DNA of 64,000 nucleotides from Microbotryum silenes-acaulis (Eukaryota > Basidiomycota > Microbotryomycetes > Microbotryales > Microbotryaceae), in contig QPFY01000015.1 in NCBI GenBank assembly GCA_003665825.1, positions 372,001-436,000 of the forward strand, given 5' to 3'. Shown piece by piece: positions 44,250 through 56,730 of the stretch; the first letter of the stretch is position 1; the number at the start of each line of letters is the position of its first letter. A model generated the notes under the pieces. It was not told the DNA's origin, did no database searches, and saw nothing but the letters and a program-made list of their open reading frames with translations. The position numbers and the translations under genes are program-made.

Positions 44250-45700
44250 GGTCACGGTGGTTGCGGCAGCCGATCGACGGCTTGTTGGTCGTCGTCATCA
44301 TCGACGGGGTAGCACGCGAGAGGGGACAAACACGTGGGACTCGGCCAACACTCATGGCTCGAGACAATGCCACATACAGCTGCCCATGAGTGAAGACGGG
44401 ATGCAGGGAGATCGACGCCAACATAATCGAGTGACTGACCTTGGGCTTTGTTGATCGTCATGGCCAAGGCAACTCGAGGGGGGAATTGGAGCCGGCGCAT
44501 AGTGAAACCGAGTTGTCGCATTCGTCTCAAGTCGCACGCGAGTGATGAATACCCTGGTGCCCGCTCGATCTCCGGTCAAGATGTCGATTTAAATGACTCG
44601 CGAGAATGCGTGCGAGACGATGCTGCGGTTACCGTTGCAGAGGCCTGCGTCTGTGTCGAGATTGCCAAGAATGACAGGGATCCCCTCCTCGAGACGCAAG
44701 TGAGGCGCGGGGCGTTTGACGGGCTGATTCAGTGCAGATACCCTGGCGAAAGCAAATCAAGCACCATTCCACCCCCAGTTTCGCCTACCTCGACGACCTC
44801 GTCTGCGCTGCGATACTCGACATATACGCCAAGCAGCAGGTAAGCAGGCGGCCGCGAAACGAATAGGAGGTAGTCTTAGTGTCGGTTGGCCGAGTGAAAG
44901 AGGGGAGCCAAACGTACGGCGATCTCGTCGTAGGGGTGTATGCCGGCAGTTCCATCACCCACTTTGAGTAGCTATTCCACAAAGTCGGGCGTTCAAGCCA
45001 ATTGAGCCTCGTCCATCGCATCAGCGTCCGAGCTAAGACGCATGTTCTCAACCGAACGTCGCGCCAGAAGTCTGCCTTGATGAGGGATGCATAGACGATT
45101 TGACCGGGAGTTCCCAGGGAACGACAGAAGGCAATGGCGAAGGTACCCTGAAGGTTGAAACCTTATTCGCGGGCAGTCGTTCAGAGCGGACGCGAAAGTG
45201 TCCAACTGACCCGCGAAGATCGTCGTCACCCCGCCGAAGAGCTCCTCGGTCTCTCGGAGATCACGCAGCAAACGGTTGACCCAAATCGATGCGCACTTGG
45301 TGCTTCATCCCATCATCCAACATGATAAGCTTGGTGGTACCCAAAACGGCTATCACTCTCCTTTTTGACTGGGCATGGCGAGTCGGCGACGTGTCGAGTG
45401 GGATCCAAAGTGTCGAATGCGCCGTGTGCTCCCTTGGAGAAGCCACGCCGCTGTTTCCGAGGACGCCACCGCGCTCGCTTGGTCGGCTCAATTTCGCACA
45501 GTATCGAGAAGCGCGCTTTCCACGAAAGTCTTGCCAGTATCCCCAGTACCCCCAGCCGCAAGCATGAGAAACACATGCTGTGTGGGGATACTGTCGGGTC
45601 TACTGCAGACAGATGTTGTTGGACGGAGCAACTGACCGCTATCCGAGCGTTCAAGAAGCTGCCGATACTCGAGATTGGGCTGGGGAGGGGGAGGCAGCTG
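44250..45700 (-). pseudogene. Decayed PIF1/Helitron-type helicase fragment
   Basis: Helicase motifs appear in order on the minus strand but in shifting frames with stops. A Walker A-like GGTGDTGKTF lies near 45550. LLRDLRETEELFGGVTTIFAG near 45220 resembles Walker B to motif II surroundings, followed by ENMRLSSDAD. WVMELPAYTPTT-like sequence is near 44930. The C-terminal motifs [22 protein letters not shown] (44450) and [17 protein letters not shown] (44370) lie in different frames. The last two are diagnostic of PIF1-like helicases, as carried by Helitron transposons. No Rep domain and no element ends were identified, so assignment to Helitron rather than a host PIF1 copy is inference. Confidence 0.75.
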
Positions 45701-46629
45701 CACCTTGCCCTGCGAGCGGCGCGTGCTAAAGTGTCCAGTCGACGTCGTTCGTTCGCACTCCCAGTGTCAAGCCTAGCAGTAGGTGCACACTGCCATTTAG
45801 GTGCCGAGGTAGTCGCGGATGGCAACTTTGGGCTAGAGTGGTTTGAGCGCGATTCTAGCCCTGCGGGTCTCCGCTGGCCTTGACCCGCAGCAGGAGGAGG
45901 TGGTGGGGCGCTGGGGGTACGTTCAGCATCGTCACGGTCGGCCATCGCGCTGACCACGCTGACGGTTCTGCACACCGTGTCGCCAAGATTGGTCCGATTG
46001 TTGTCATTACGCGCAGGAGACTGATTCTGTTGATCGGAGCGGGACGAAGAGGAGGGCGCTCGAGCAGGCTCATCGTACGGCGAGGTCGCGATGGCCCTCC
46101 CCGGCGACTTTGGAACCAGGGCATAGTGCCGAGTGTTTCTCCTTGAATCAGGGTCACCAAAATTCGATGAGAGTAGGAGGAAAAGGAAAGAATTAGAGGG
46201 AGTCACACCGGATCATTTACAACCTCTCGACCCTCATGCTGTTGTTGAGCCCCTATAAGCCGATACCGCGTTGTCACTAGTACGTCACGTGATTGACGGG
46301 GCCCTTCGCGCCACGCCCGTGCGTCAATGACAGCGGGACCACGCTTGAGCTCTATAGAAAAAGTGTCATGCAAACCCGCGCCCATGTTAAACATTAACTC
46401 CTATCGGTCCAACAGCTCCGCATCATGTAAAAAATTGACCAAAATTGTAGTACTCGGACTGTTCGGTTTTCATGGTGCGGAAAATGCAGAAATTGGCAAC
46501 AGGACTTTACGAATCGAGAGCATTAATATTAACCGCTATTCATGCATAGCTTCCAGCCTGGCGAAAATCTGACGCGCTGCTGAGCGGGCAGTGCGAGGCA
46601 GTGCGCCAGAGCGCGCTCGTGCTGAATGA
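45701..46629. other. Region upstream of helicase relic and kinesin gene
   Basis: Short overlapping frames only. The kinesin promoter should be at its right end. A degenerate upstream part of the helicase element may extend here but cannot be recognised. Confidence 0.4.
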
Positions 46630-49600
46630 ATGCACGCGCGTCGCCGCGCCTCCTCTCGGCTTCGCTCCCCCACGGCCAAGGGATTCGCACGCGACCGACA
46701 GGCCATGGCGCCTCTCCACGCCGGATCCACTCCGAGCTCGCCAACAAAACGTAGTACAACACCCTCGACCGCCTCATCTCCTTCCCGCAGTCGAACGGCC
46801 TCGCCGACCAAGTCGTCGTCGAGCTCATTGCACCATGGCAGCGAGACCAGCAACACTAGCTCATCACTCAACTCGTCCGTGCGACCGAGTTCCCGTGCCG
46901 CCCAAGGGGGTTCAAGCATCCTCCCCGGCAAAACCAACAGCAGATTATCTTCTTCCGTCACGCCCTCAAGTCCTAGCAAACGCGAAATTGGACTGGGGTT
47001 GCCCAAGAGGACGACACAGCCTTCGTCGTCGACTTCGACGCTGCGTCAACAAGCGAGCTCGTCGTCGATCCCTCGCCTCGCGTCAAAGTACAGCTTGCTC
47101 AGTGATAGGAACGCCAATCCAAGCGATGGACTGAGCGAATCGGGTGGGGATACATCATTCACTCTCTCACAGGAAGGCTTCTCGGAAGAGGACGAGGAGG
47201 ACAGCGCTGATGAGGGGCAGCGATCGATCAAACCCGTGCGACGAGCTGGTTTTGGCGCACGACCCGTCTTGAGCTTTGCTCCCTCCGAGGCTTCTTCGAG
47301 GCGATCGGTATCTGTCTTTACCGACGATGAGAGTGGGGCGTCGACCTACAAGAACTCTTCGGCGGGCGATCCGGCGAGGGAGGATGGCGACGATGCCGAG
47401 GGCGATGAGGAAGAATCGGTCGACGGCAAAGCCGTCAACGTCGTCGTTTGCTTGCGGTACGTCAGCATCGTACTTGGGCGCAATGGTTCTGTTCAATTCA
47501 ATCTGATGACCGTTAATCTGCAGTGTTCGACCCACGCGCATGTCGAATCCGTCTTCCAACATCTACAAATACAACGCCCCGCGATCGGTCCTCTCATTCG
47601 CGCCCAACCACCCCGTCTTCGTCAAGCGAGGGGCGACGTCGAGCTCTCGTCCGGGCGAATACGAATTCACGTTCGATCGGCTGCATCTTGCGCCGGCGCC
47701 GAGTGAGGCGTTGTACGATGCTAAAATTCGTCCGATCGTCAGGGCGGCGATGAATGGGTTCAATGGGACCGTCTTTGCGTACGTCAGCAAATGTGGGAGG
47801 TGGAGTTTCAGCTGGCCCGAGTGTTCGCTGAACCGATTTCGTCCCATTCTTCCCGCAGCTATGGTCAAACCGCGAGTGGAAAGACACACACGATGATGGG
47901 GACCGAGGCCGAGCCGGGCATCATTCCACTGGCCATCGATGAGCTGTTCACATTCATTCATCGGGTGAGTGGCGTCGCGTCGACGACTTGTGGGACCTTT
48001 ACGCTAATACATTTCTTTGCGCAGCAAAACGACTCTCGCTCCTTCTCCCTGCGCGTCTCCTTTCTCGAAATATACAACGAACAACTGCGCGACCTACTCA
48101 TCTCAAATCCCAAATCGACCAAACCGCTCGAAGTCGTCGGCGAGGACGGAACGGTCAAAGGCCTCGAAGAACGACCCGTAGCGATGCCGTCCGAGGTCTT
48201 GTCGTTATTGCATGAAGGTGATCAACGAAGGAGGGTCGGCGCTACGGATTGGAACGAGAGGAGTTCGAGGAGTCATTCGGTGTTTGTGGTGACGATTGAG
48301 AGTATGCCGAGGAATGGGGCTGGGATGGCGAGGACTTCGAGATTGGTGAGTAGTGGATGGACCACTTTGGTGAACACGACTTTGCTGACGCTTGAAGTCT
48401 GGTGGGTCAGAACTTGATCGATCTGGCGGGAAGTGAATCCGCTACGGGGCAGGACGACCGACGTAAGGAAGGATCGTTCATCAACAAGTCGCTGCTAACA
48501 TTGGGAACCGTCATCGGGAAACTGAGCGAGGGCAAGCAGTGAGTGCCACCCCCTTTACAACACACTAATAAATACCCTGGAAGTAACGTTCAAACTGGCG
48601 GTTGATTCACAGTGCCGGAGCGCAGCATATTCCTTATCGCGACTCCAAACTTACTCGTCTACTGCAACCAGCGCTATCGGGCAAATCGCGAGTCGCGGTT
48701 ATCTGCACCATGTCCCCCGATGCCGAACAAGCGACCGAAACGCTCTCGACGCTCAAATTCGCCCGTCGTGCCAAGATGGTCGTGACGAAGGCCGAACGAG
48801 GCGTGTTGATGACCGAACAAATGATGCTCAACATGTACGAGAAGCAAGTCGAGGCTTTGAAGCAACAGATCGCGCAGCGGGAATCCGCAGTGGAGGAGAG
48901 CGAGTTGGCCAAGGAGAGGGATCTGGCTGCTGCGCGCGCGGACGAATACGAAAGTCGAAGCAAGAAGGCGGAAGATGAATTGGCGCTCAAGGAACTCGAG
49001 TTGACGAGGTTGAGGGAGCAGCTTGAGCATACCAAGTCGTTCATCTTGACGGGCCCTGTACTTGAGGCGAACGCGAGGAGGGTCTCGGTCGGTGGAGCGA
49101 CTTTCCACAATGCGGCGTTGAGCCCTTCGCGCGCCAAGAGAATCGTCAGTGATATGAGTGGGTTCAACTCGTTGGGACTGGGGACTCCGAAAGGCTCCCG
49201 AACGAGCTTTCGTTTAGGATCGAACGCGACGCAAGCGGACATGACGAGATCAGAGTCAGGGTCCTTGGAGCGCGAACACGAACTAGAACGACAACTCGAC
49301 GAGGCGAATCGGAAACTTGCGGAGTTGGAGACTGTTTCCGCCGAGGCCGAGTCGTTGCGCACCAAGGTCGTCGAACTGCAGCGATCGGTCTCGCTGGCGA
49401 GAGTCAACGCTGAAACTTCGGCCACAGATCGCAAGGAGCGAGTGAGGGAGCTTGAGGAGCGATTACAGGAGGCAAGAGACCAATTGAGAGACGCTGATGA
49501 AGCGAAGAAAGCGGCTGCGAGCAAGCAGGCCGAGCTCAATACCCTCCGACAAGAGCTCGAAGAGGCGCAACTGGCCAACACACAGCTCACGACTGCTAAG

Positions 49601-51471
49601 GTTGGAGGTGAGGAGGCCGCGACTTCACTGGCGACGTTGCTCGAAACGACACGAGCGGAACTGGCCGAGGCGAAGATGGTGGTCGATGACAAGAGCGTCG
49701 AGCTAGAGAAGAAGTCGAGAGCGATGCTGGATCTCGAGGCCAAGGCGAGGGAAGCGACGAAGCAACTTAATCTTGCGCAGCAGACATCGCAGGATGCCAT
49801 TGCCGAGCTCGAGAGGAAGTTGATCATCGCTCAGGAGGCGCAGAAGGACACGATGCAGCGAATCGAGGGCGAGCTCGGCGAGACAAAGCAGGATCTCGAG
49901 ACGTCGAGGAAAAGGACTATTGAGCTTGAGGAACGGCTCGTCAATTCTCGACAAGGCCAAAAAGAGTCGACGGTAAGACTCGAGAAAGAACTTAAGTTGG
50001 CGAAGGCTGCACTGGAAGCGGCACAGGTAACGATTGCAGAACTTGAGCAGACGCTCGCCCTTGCTCGGCAATCCCATGAGAAATCGACTTCACGCTTGGC
50101 AGCGGAGCTTGCGACTGCGCGGACGGCGCTCGAACAAGCCAATGCCTCGAATGCGCAGCTCGTCAGCTCGGTCGAAGAAGAAGCCACGCTTGCGCGCAAG
50201 GAGCGGGACCTGGCGCTCGATGCTGCGACAGCCGCCCAGACTCGTGTTGCAGAGCTCGAGGCCGACCTGAACCGACGAGACGAGGAGCTAGCCGCCGCCA
50301 AGACCCGGATAGTGGACGACAAGCAAGCGCTCGAGACCAAGTCCGCCCTGATCCTTAAGCTCACGACCGAACTCGCGAGCGTGCAAAGAGTTCTCACGGA
50401 ACGCGAAGCCAAGATGGATCATCTGCAACGCCTCGTCGATCAACACATCAAGCGTGAAGCTGATATGGCACAGTACGAAGCGAATCGACGAGCGGGCACG
50501 GATTCATTGCAGGCACGACTCGCGGCGATGCAGCAGTCTTCAGCGAGCAAGTCCTCGACGGGCCTATCCTCGTCCCAGCGATCGGCCAAGAGTTCTTCGG
50601 GCCTTCCCGCCCACGCTGGTCGATTCTCGTCGGGAAAGGATCTTGAGACCGTTGATGAGCTACGAGTGCGCAACGGTGAACTCGTCAACCGAATCGAAGA
50701 GCTCGAAAGGATGCTCGAGCTGAGCGGAGGCGGCGCCTTGAACCGATCGACTAGGTCGAGTGCCCCTGTTCCCGGGCTCGGCACGCGAAGGTCGGGGAGT
50801 ATCGATTTAGCCAAGGTCGTTGGTCCGGCCGAGACATTTGAGAAGAAGGAGCTCAACTCGACCATCGATACGCAGAAGAAGGAATTGACCGAGTCCCAGG
50901 CTGCGGCGGACAGATACAGATTGGTGAGTGATCGCAATGGAAATAGCATATCTAGAATCATCAATCTAAGTTTCCTGTTTGACTCTTGCAGAAATACTTG
51001 GCCGCTCAGAAATTGCTCGACAAACTCACGGCCTCGGTCGGACCATCTTCCCTCCGACCAGATCTACATGATCCGCGATCACCCTTCGAATCACCTCGCT
51101 CGTCACTCGCCGAACTGAACGGGTCAAGTGAAAATCGACGACCCACCCTTCCCTCACGCACCACGACAACCTCCTCTCTGTCGTCCACTTCCTCGAACCC
51201 AATAACCTCGATGCACCACCTTGGTCGCTCAACCTGGACGCGTGACCAACCCCCTCCCTTGCCTTGTTCCCCCCGCAATGCCGATAAAGAACGCCAACAC
51301 CGTCGCGTTACGATAGGGAAGGAGATTGAGCAACTCAAGCAGGCCAAAGAGGTGTTGAAGAAGAGGGAAGGGTTCGATACGCCACCTTCTTCTCCGCCGA
51401 AACTCTCGAGCGCGAGGTTTGGGGATGACGGCTTTGGAACGTTGAGGAGTCGAAAGGATTTGTTTGATTGA
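46630..51471 (+). CDS. Kinesin-7-like motor protein with long coiled-coil tail
   Basis: Microtubule motor. Exons 46630..47456, 47524..47778, 47859..47964, 48025..48345, 48411..48538, 48613..50923, 50992..51471; 1,475 aa. The first 255 residues are Ser-rich and probably disordered. The motor starts [11 protein letters not shown] and contains the P-loop [25 protein letters not shown], switch [12 protein letters not shown], switch II DLAGSE and [19 protein letters not shown]. After the neck, heptad-rich sequence (about 48850-50450) predicts long coiled coil, then a Ser-rich tail. Motor near the N-terminus and the overall layout fit the kinesin-7 (CENP-E/Kip2) group, which is why I prefer it; subfamily is not certain. 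The start may instead be the in-frame ATG at 46705 (MAPLHAG). Confidence 0.9.
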
Positions 51472-51740
51472 GCGGTAATATGAGTGGCTGTTTTGTGTAT
51501 AAGGTCGTGTTCGCGTTTATTTGCTGTACCACCCTTGCATACCTCCTTTCCGTTTTCGAAATCTTCTTTCTAAGTCCATAGTACTATTATTCTCGAGGCG
51601 CACTGCGCTCTCTTTTTGGGCTTTCTAGTCTGAGCAAACCCAGTCACGATTGAAGCGTTTGCTATGCAAGGGTTTGGAGAGAGAATTCGTATTTTAATCT
51701 ATACAACATACCAAGTCGGAGAGATCTCTTTGCCTTTCGT

Positions 51741-53144
51741 TCAAGCCATGGCCTGATCCTCGCCCTCTTCTTCGTCGTCATCCTGATCCCACCATTCCAA
51801 GACGCCTAGACCTTGTTCGCGAATAGAGCACTGTGCGGGAACTAGAGCGATCAATGATCTGCTATCTCGTGGTCCAGGAACCGCGACTGCCCACTCACAA
51901 TCAATGAATAAGGTGATCTGCCCCTCTCGACCGCCTGCGTACCCGAAACGTTCGGATCGGCGCCTCCTGCCCCCGCCCCCCCCTGACCCGGTCCGGGCCC
52001 TACTCCAACCCCCGTATTCGTCGGCGGTGCCGAAGCACTACTCTTCCCATTCGTAGGACTAACATCGTGCCATAATTCTTGCTCGCATCTGATCCGGAGC
52101 CAATCCTTGCGCTCGATGTAGAGTTTATCGTCCGAGGGCATCGAACGGAGATCTTCGGAGGTGGGCACGATTCGGTTCGGTGGGGGTTGACCATTTTCGT
52201 CTTCCGGAGCGGGGACGAAAAAGTAGGCGCGGCGGGAGGGGTCACTGAGAGAGGAAGGGAGGGTCAGGGTGGTTTGCGAAAGCGATGGGAGGTAGAGGTA
52301 CGCACAATGCTGAGTCGAGGGGCAGGAAATGCGGGGGGATCAAAATATCGTCAAAAAACCCGACCGTGACTGTAGAACCCCGACAAGAGAGAGACAGGTT
52401 CATAAGTCTGGCCTCGAAACATTCGTAACCAATATGACAGTCTGCTTCCTATGGTGTCGTACCTTTGATACCTTCTTCGGATTGGGACGAGACGCGGGCG
52501 AGAAACGCTTCGCCGACGAAGGGGCGGAAGACGATCAAGCGGAATTCGGCTGGATGGAATGGAATGTCAGAGATTTTGAAAGCTTTAAAAGGTCTATTGT
52601 GGTTCGGAATGGACCCACTTCGGTAGTAATAGCACCCATCCCCGTAGAGAACGGCGCCCTCTGTCGCCTCGAGGATGTCGAGCAATGAAATCACGAGCCC
52701 CACTTCTGGGAGGACCTATTCACCAAGCCACCACAAACATAACCACGCATCAGCTGGCCCATCACACGATCCCCAACTTACTCAGCCTCCCCATCATCTT
52801 GATCGAGCGCGACAAGAGATCTCCCGATTGCTGAACTGTGATCGTACCTTGTTGGCATACCGTCGTTGTATCTCCTCCCTGATCGCGACCACCGGGTCCT
52901 TTCCGAAATCACGCGGTTCGACGCGGATCGTATCCTATTTCGACCGTCGCCGTTCCACGTTCCACGTTCAGCGTCCAGAGTTGGAGGGAAGATCAGGTTG
53001 AGCGACGTTGAGCCGATTGCGAAACGTCCACAGTCGACGAGGGGAGCGTCGATTGGGGACAGGTAAAGGGGTTACGGTCAGTCTGTGGGTGAGTAGAAGG
53101 TGGGAAGGCGGTGTACTGACCCGCTGGATACAAAAGGTAAACAT
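51741..53144 (-). CDS. RPC25: RNA polymerase III subunit RPC25 (Rpc8)
   Basis: Stalk subunit of RNA polymerase III, paralogue of Rpb7, which with Rpc17 helps initiation. Exons (minus): 53144..53121, 52934..52848, 52715..52619, 52549..52463, 52369..52306, 52244..51899, 51830..51741; 264 aa with all phases agreeing. The N-terminal Rpb7-like fold reads MFTFCIQR, DTIRVEPRDF, YANKVLPEVGLVISLLDI; then EFRLIVFRPFVGEAF, SEEGIKVTVGFFDDILIPPHFL and WLRIRCEQELWHDV of the OB domain. A Gly-rich insertion of about 40 residues interrupts the OB part, and the protein ends with GVLEWWDQDDDEEEG, matching the conserved GLVSWW-type C-terminus. The 24-nt first exon was placed by matching the eight residues before DTIR in other family members. 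Confidence 0.92.
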
Positions 53145-53450
53145 GGTTCCCCCGTCGGCCAACGCAGGGACGAAAGCTTCGAAGCGCGAGGTGCACGAGG
53201 AAGGCGGATCATCCGTTTGAGTAACGAGAAGAGGTCATAGCGCAAGCGTGACTCGGGCAAGGGGTAGCTCGCATGTTTTGTCATGGGATTCCACATACAT
53301 GAGACCAACTTTTTTCGGCCGATCTAAAGTTTCCAAGCTCGTCAAATATTATTACAACACTCTCCAAGTTCACCACCCAAATAACCCTTCTTCCGTCCTG
53401 GAATCCGAGGTCGATGCGAGCTCTCCGGCAACCTCGCAGCAGGCCGCAGC
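53145..53450. other. Short gap between RPC25 start and LST8 stop
   Basis: About 300 bp holding the RPC25 promoter and the LST8 3' UTR. No gene seen. Confidence 0.5.
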
Positions 53451-55401
53451 TCATGCACTCGAATCGTTCAAGTCAACACAAACGCTAGAATGAAGGACCA
53501 TCATCAGAGCAACCCAATCAGTTCAGCGGAACGCGAGTTATCGGTCGAGAGAAGGTGGGATTCCAGGACTGACCAAGCTTTATGATGCGCCGAATACTGC
53601 CGCACCGTCGTCCCGCTCGCCAATTCCCATAACCGAGCTGTATGATCCGACGAGGCTGACAACAATCGAACAAGAACGGTCAGCGAGCCTTTTCCTCCAA
53701 CTTCAACCCGTCCCTCCACTCAATCGACAAATCGACCAGAAGAAGAGTAAACTGACCGGAAACGAGATAAGCCGAATCGGCGCTATAAGCCATATCCCAC
53801 ACCCAACGCTGATGCCCTTGTAGCACTTTGTCGAGTGAGTAGTTGCCGTCGTCTTTGGGTGACCAGATCTTGATCGTCGTATCGGCGGAACAGGTGGCGA
53901 GGTTTCTGGAGGTTGGAGATGGGTTGCAGGAGGAGAGAAGTGGGAGGCGGTAGAAGATCGAGTGGATTGAAGGAATTTGTGATCAGCCGATCGTACAAGG
54001 ATGGGAAGAGGAAACGCCAAGGGAGGATCCTCGACGTACTTTGTGTCCGGAGAAACGAGCACTTTGATGAGGTACCTCGAATGCGCCTGGAATTTGGTCT
54101 TGGGCTGTAACGAGGTGAACGCCAATCCTGGCTGAATGGTCCAGACGTAGACGACACCCTGTAACGAAAAATTTCATCAAGACACGATGATCAGCAAACT
54201 CGAAGAGAGCGCCTGTCTTGTGGACCTGGACAGCTCACCTTGTGATTCCCTCCGACCAATGCCGATCCATCCGAAGCGATCGAGACCGAACGCATTGGAA
54301 CATCCTCCTCCGGTAACTGCAAGTCGTACGCAAAAGAATTTCCTCCATAAGCAACTAGACCATTTCTTTATCCTTTCGCAGTCTTCGCCCTGCCCCTCTC
54401 ACCAAATCATGCGAACAACAATCGGCGCCCAAGTCCCAAATCTTGATCGCTCCATTCTGGTCGCACGAGATGAGTTCGCCTTGATTCGAGTGTAAGGCCA
54501 GGTCGTTGACGGGGGCGTTGTGCGCATAGTTTCGTTGTGGTGTGGCCGTTCTGATTGAAGTGTGTGCGAGTTCGGGATGATACGAGGACAGCCGGCGGCG
54601 GAGGATGGGAGGGGAAGCACATTCGATCCGAGATGAGCTCTTGTGGCCTCTTCAGCGAGCTTTGATGCCAGCTCTGGCCCGTTGTTGCTAGGACGAACCT
54701 GACATCCCAGATCTTGACGGTACCATCTTCCGAGCCCGAGACGAGCCATTTGCCCTCAGCATGCCATGCCAAACTGGTGACGTTCGCCGAGTGACCGGTC
54801 AGGGTGATGAGCTGGTACGTCGCAAAGAGCAAAGATCCGTCGGACCACGATCAGCTTCTTCCCATCACAGCAAAGAGAAGATGAATCATGCTCGACTGAC
54901 GGGTGGTACATTCGCGCCTCCTACACCTGCTGCTGAGGTCGCGATGTCGTAGAGCTTGACGGTGCCGTTGCCCGCTGCGGCCAGGTACCGCTTGTCCGGC
55001 GATATCTTGAGTCGGTTTACTTGCTGTTGTACAGGACCCAACCTTGTCAGTTCCATCTATCTCCCTTGAAGAAATGCATAGTCTTGCCCCAAGCAAGCCC
55101 GTTCGAGCTCTTCGCAATCAGACCTCTCTCCGCCCCACCGATCACCTCCCTCCCGTACACGTACATGTTCTTGATGGTTCAACGTCCTCGAACAGACCCC
55201 ACTCCAGGCCTCCCAAAACCTTATCGTATTATCATACCCTCCCGTAACGAGGATGACGGACAGTGCATCCTGTTGAGCCGAGGAAGCTTGAGCGGCGGCT
55301 TGCGTTGCCGGCGTTGCTTGTGGGGGGAGATGAGCGGTCGAGGGGAGGGGAACGGGCGCTTGTTGGGTCGTTGGAGGGGCTCGGGTGGTTGTGGGTGCCA
55401 T
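53451..55401 (-). CDS. LST8: LST8, WD40 subunit of TOR complexes
   Basis: Seven-bladed WD40 protein that binds the TOR kinase domain in TORC1 and TORC2. Nine exons (minus): 55401..55165, 55023..54901, 54811..54699, 54550..54403, 54316..54239, 54158..54040, 53905..53757, 53655..53574, 53484..53451; 360 aa. Recognisable blades: [69 protein letters not shown] then [50 protein letters not shown], and [14 protein letters not shown] with a short last exon ending [10 protein letters not shown]. The start at 55401 is the first ATG in frame; about 45 Pro/Thr/Gln-rich residues precede the first blade, a longer lead than in yeast. Confidence 0.95.
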
Positions 55402-56435
55402 AGGCGTGGCGGGTTGCGAGGGAAGACGAGGGAAGACGAAGAGAGCACGGCGCGGCGTGTGGGGGTCCTGCAATTAATTCAGGTCGGCTGACAACTTCAA
55501 GTGCAAAGGTGGCCCTGTACAGGATCATGTTTCACAAGCGACAAAGTGGGACAAATTAGGCCACTGGTGTAGAGAGACATTCTCCAGGATCAATGCAGTA
55601 GATCATCCCTTTGCAGTGGTCCAATTTCGGACTTGGGCGCCGTGTTCGCGCGTAGGATGCTCTTCGCTTCTGGTCCACTTCCGTATCACCACCATTCGTT
55701 CCCACCTCTACGCATCGTTTGGCATCGCCACCACTGCAATGCGCATCCTTTGACTCTCCTGCGATCGACTTGCGCGACTGCCGCGCCAATTCTCCCCCAA
55801 GGCGACGCACCTCCTTTCTACACTAGGCCGCACGAACGAGTGCTAACATCGACTAACATGTTTCCGTGTCCTCTCTTTCTACCACTAATCCTCATCGGGA
55901 AACCGAGTGGGATGAAGCAGCATTATACACTCTGACACATCCGTCATCTGAGGAGCTCGGCACTTAAAACCTACCTCTCCACTTCTTCGCCGTGGTATTA
56001 CTCAAGCGACGATCCCCTACGACCAGCGCCGGAATTGTTTGTCGTCAATGGGGTGCAACGTGGTCGTCTTGGCTCGAGACGTTTTCCCTGCCCTGGCACT
56101 AGAAGAGGTGGCTCGGATAGCTCGTATTTCAGGAGTCACTCATTCATTACCTTCACGTTTCGTCCCAGTGCACCCAAATCCCCACCGCTGCGGTATTTAT
56201 ACCTTTCTTAGAGTCTGCTTGAACTTCGAGGTGTAGAGGGATATGATGATCGATTACTTGGCTAGCATACCGTTTCACGGAGGAAGGGGTAAGCCCATCT
56301 TTTTCGATCGCGTGTAGCACCGATAGGGGGTCCTTTCCAATGACTAGCTTTTAACCTTTGAGATCTGATCCCCATGACTTTGCCAAATGTATGGTAGTCG
56401 TCTTGAGTCATGATGTAAACGTAATTCAGCCCGTA
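55402..56435. other. Intergenic region left of the pogo element
   Basis: Upstream region of LST8 running to the TA target site of the transposon. No supportable gene. Confidence 0.5.
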
Positions 56436-56460
56436 CAGTCAGACCTGAGAAAATTTATAT
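56436..56460. repeat. Left terminal inverted repeat of pogo element
   Basis: 25 bases beginning CAGTCAGACCTGAG, exact reverse complement of 59298-59322; preceded by TA. Confidence 0.93.
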
Positions 56461-56730
56461 TCTCGGTGGACGGATTTTCCCATAAATTAAGACGGGTTTA
56501 AGCTTGGAGAGTTCGGCTTCAGATCACTACATTATGACCTGAAACTCCGTTTTTGAGCTTCCTACATCAAATCAAGAATTTTCGTGCATCGTTTGAGTCG
56601 ATACATTGACTTTTGAGGGGGAGGAAATTCAGAAGGCCCGAATTACTGAATTGCAGCCAATGCACGGCCTCTACTGAGGCATGATGACATCTAACAAAGT
56701 TTTGAAAGCTCCAAGAAAAAATATCTTGAC

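Noticed and set aside
44250..45700. Functional host PIF1 helicase gene
   Set aside because: Motifs are split across frames with stops and no splice pattern joins them, so it is a relic.
48634..49827. 397-codon minus-strand open frame
   Set aside because: Ser-rich mirror of the kinesin coiled-coil region; typical antisense shadow of Glu/Leu-rich coding DNA.
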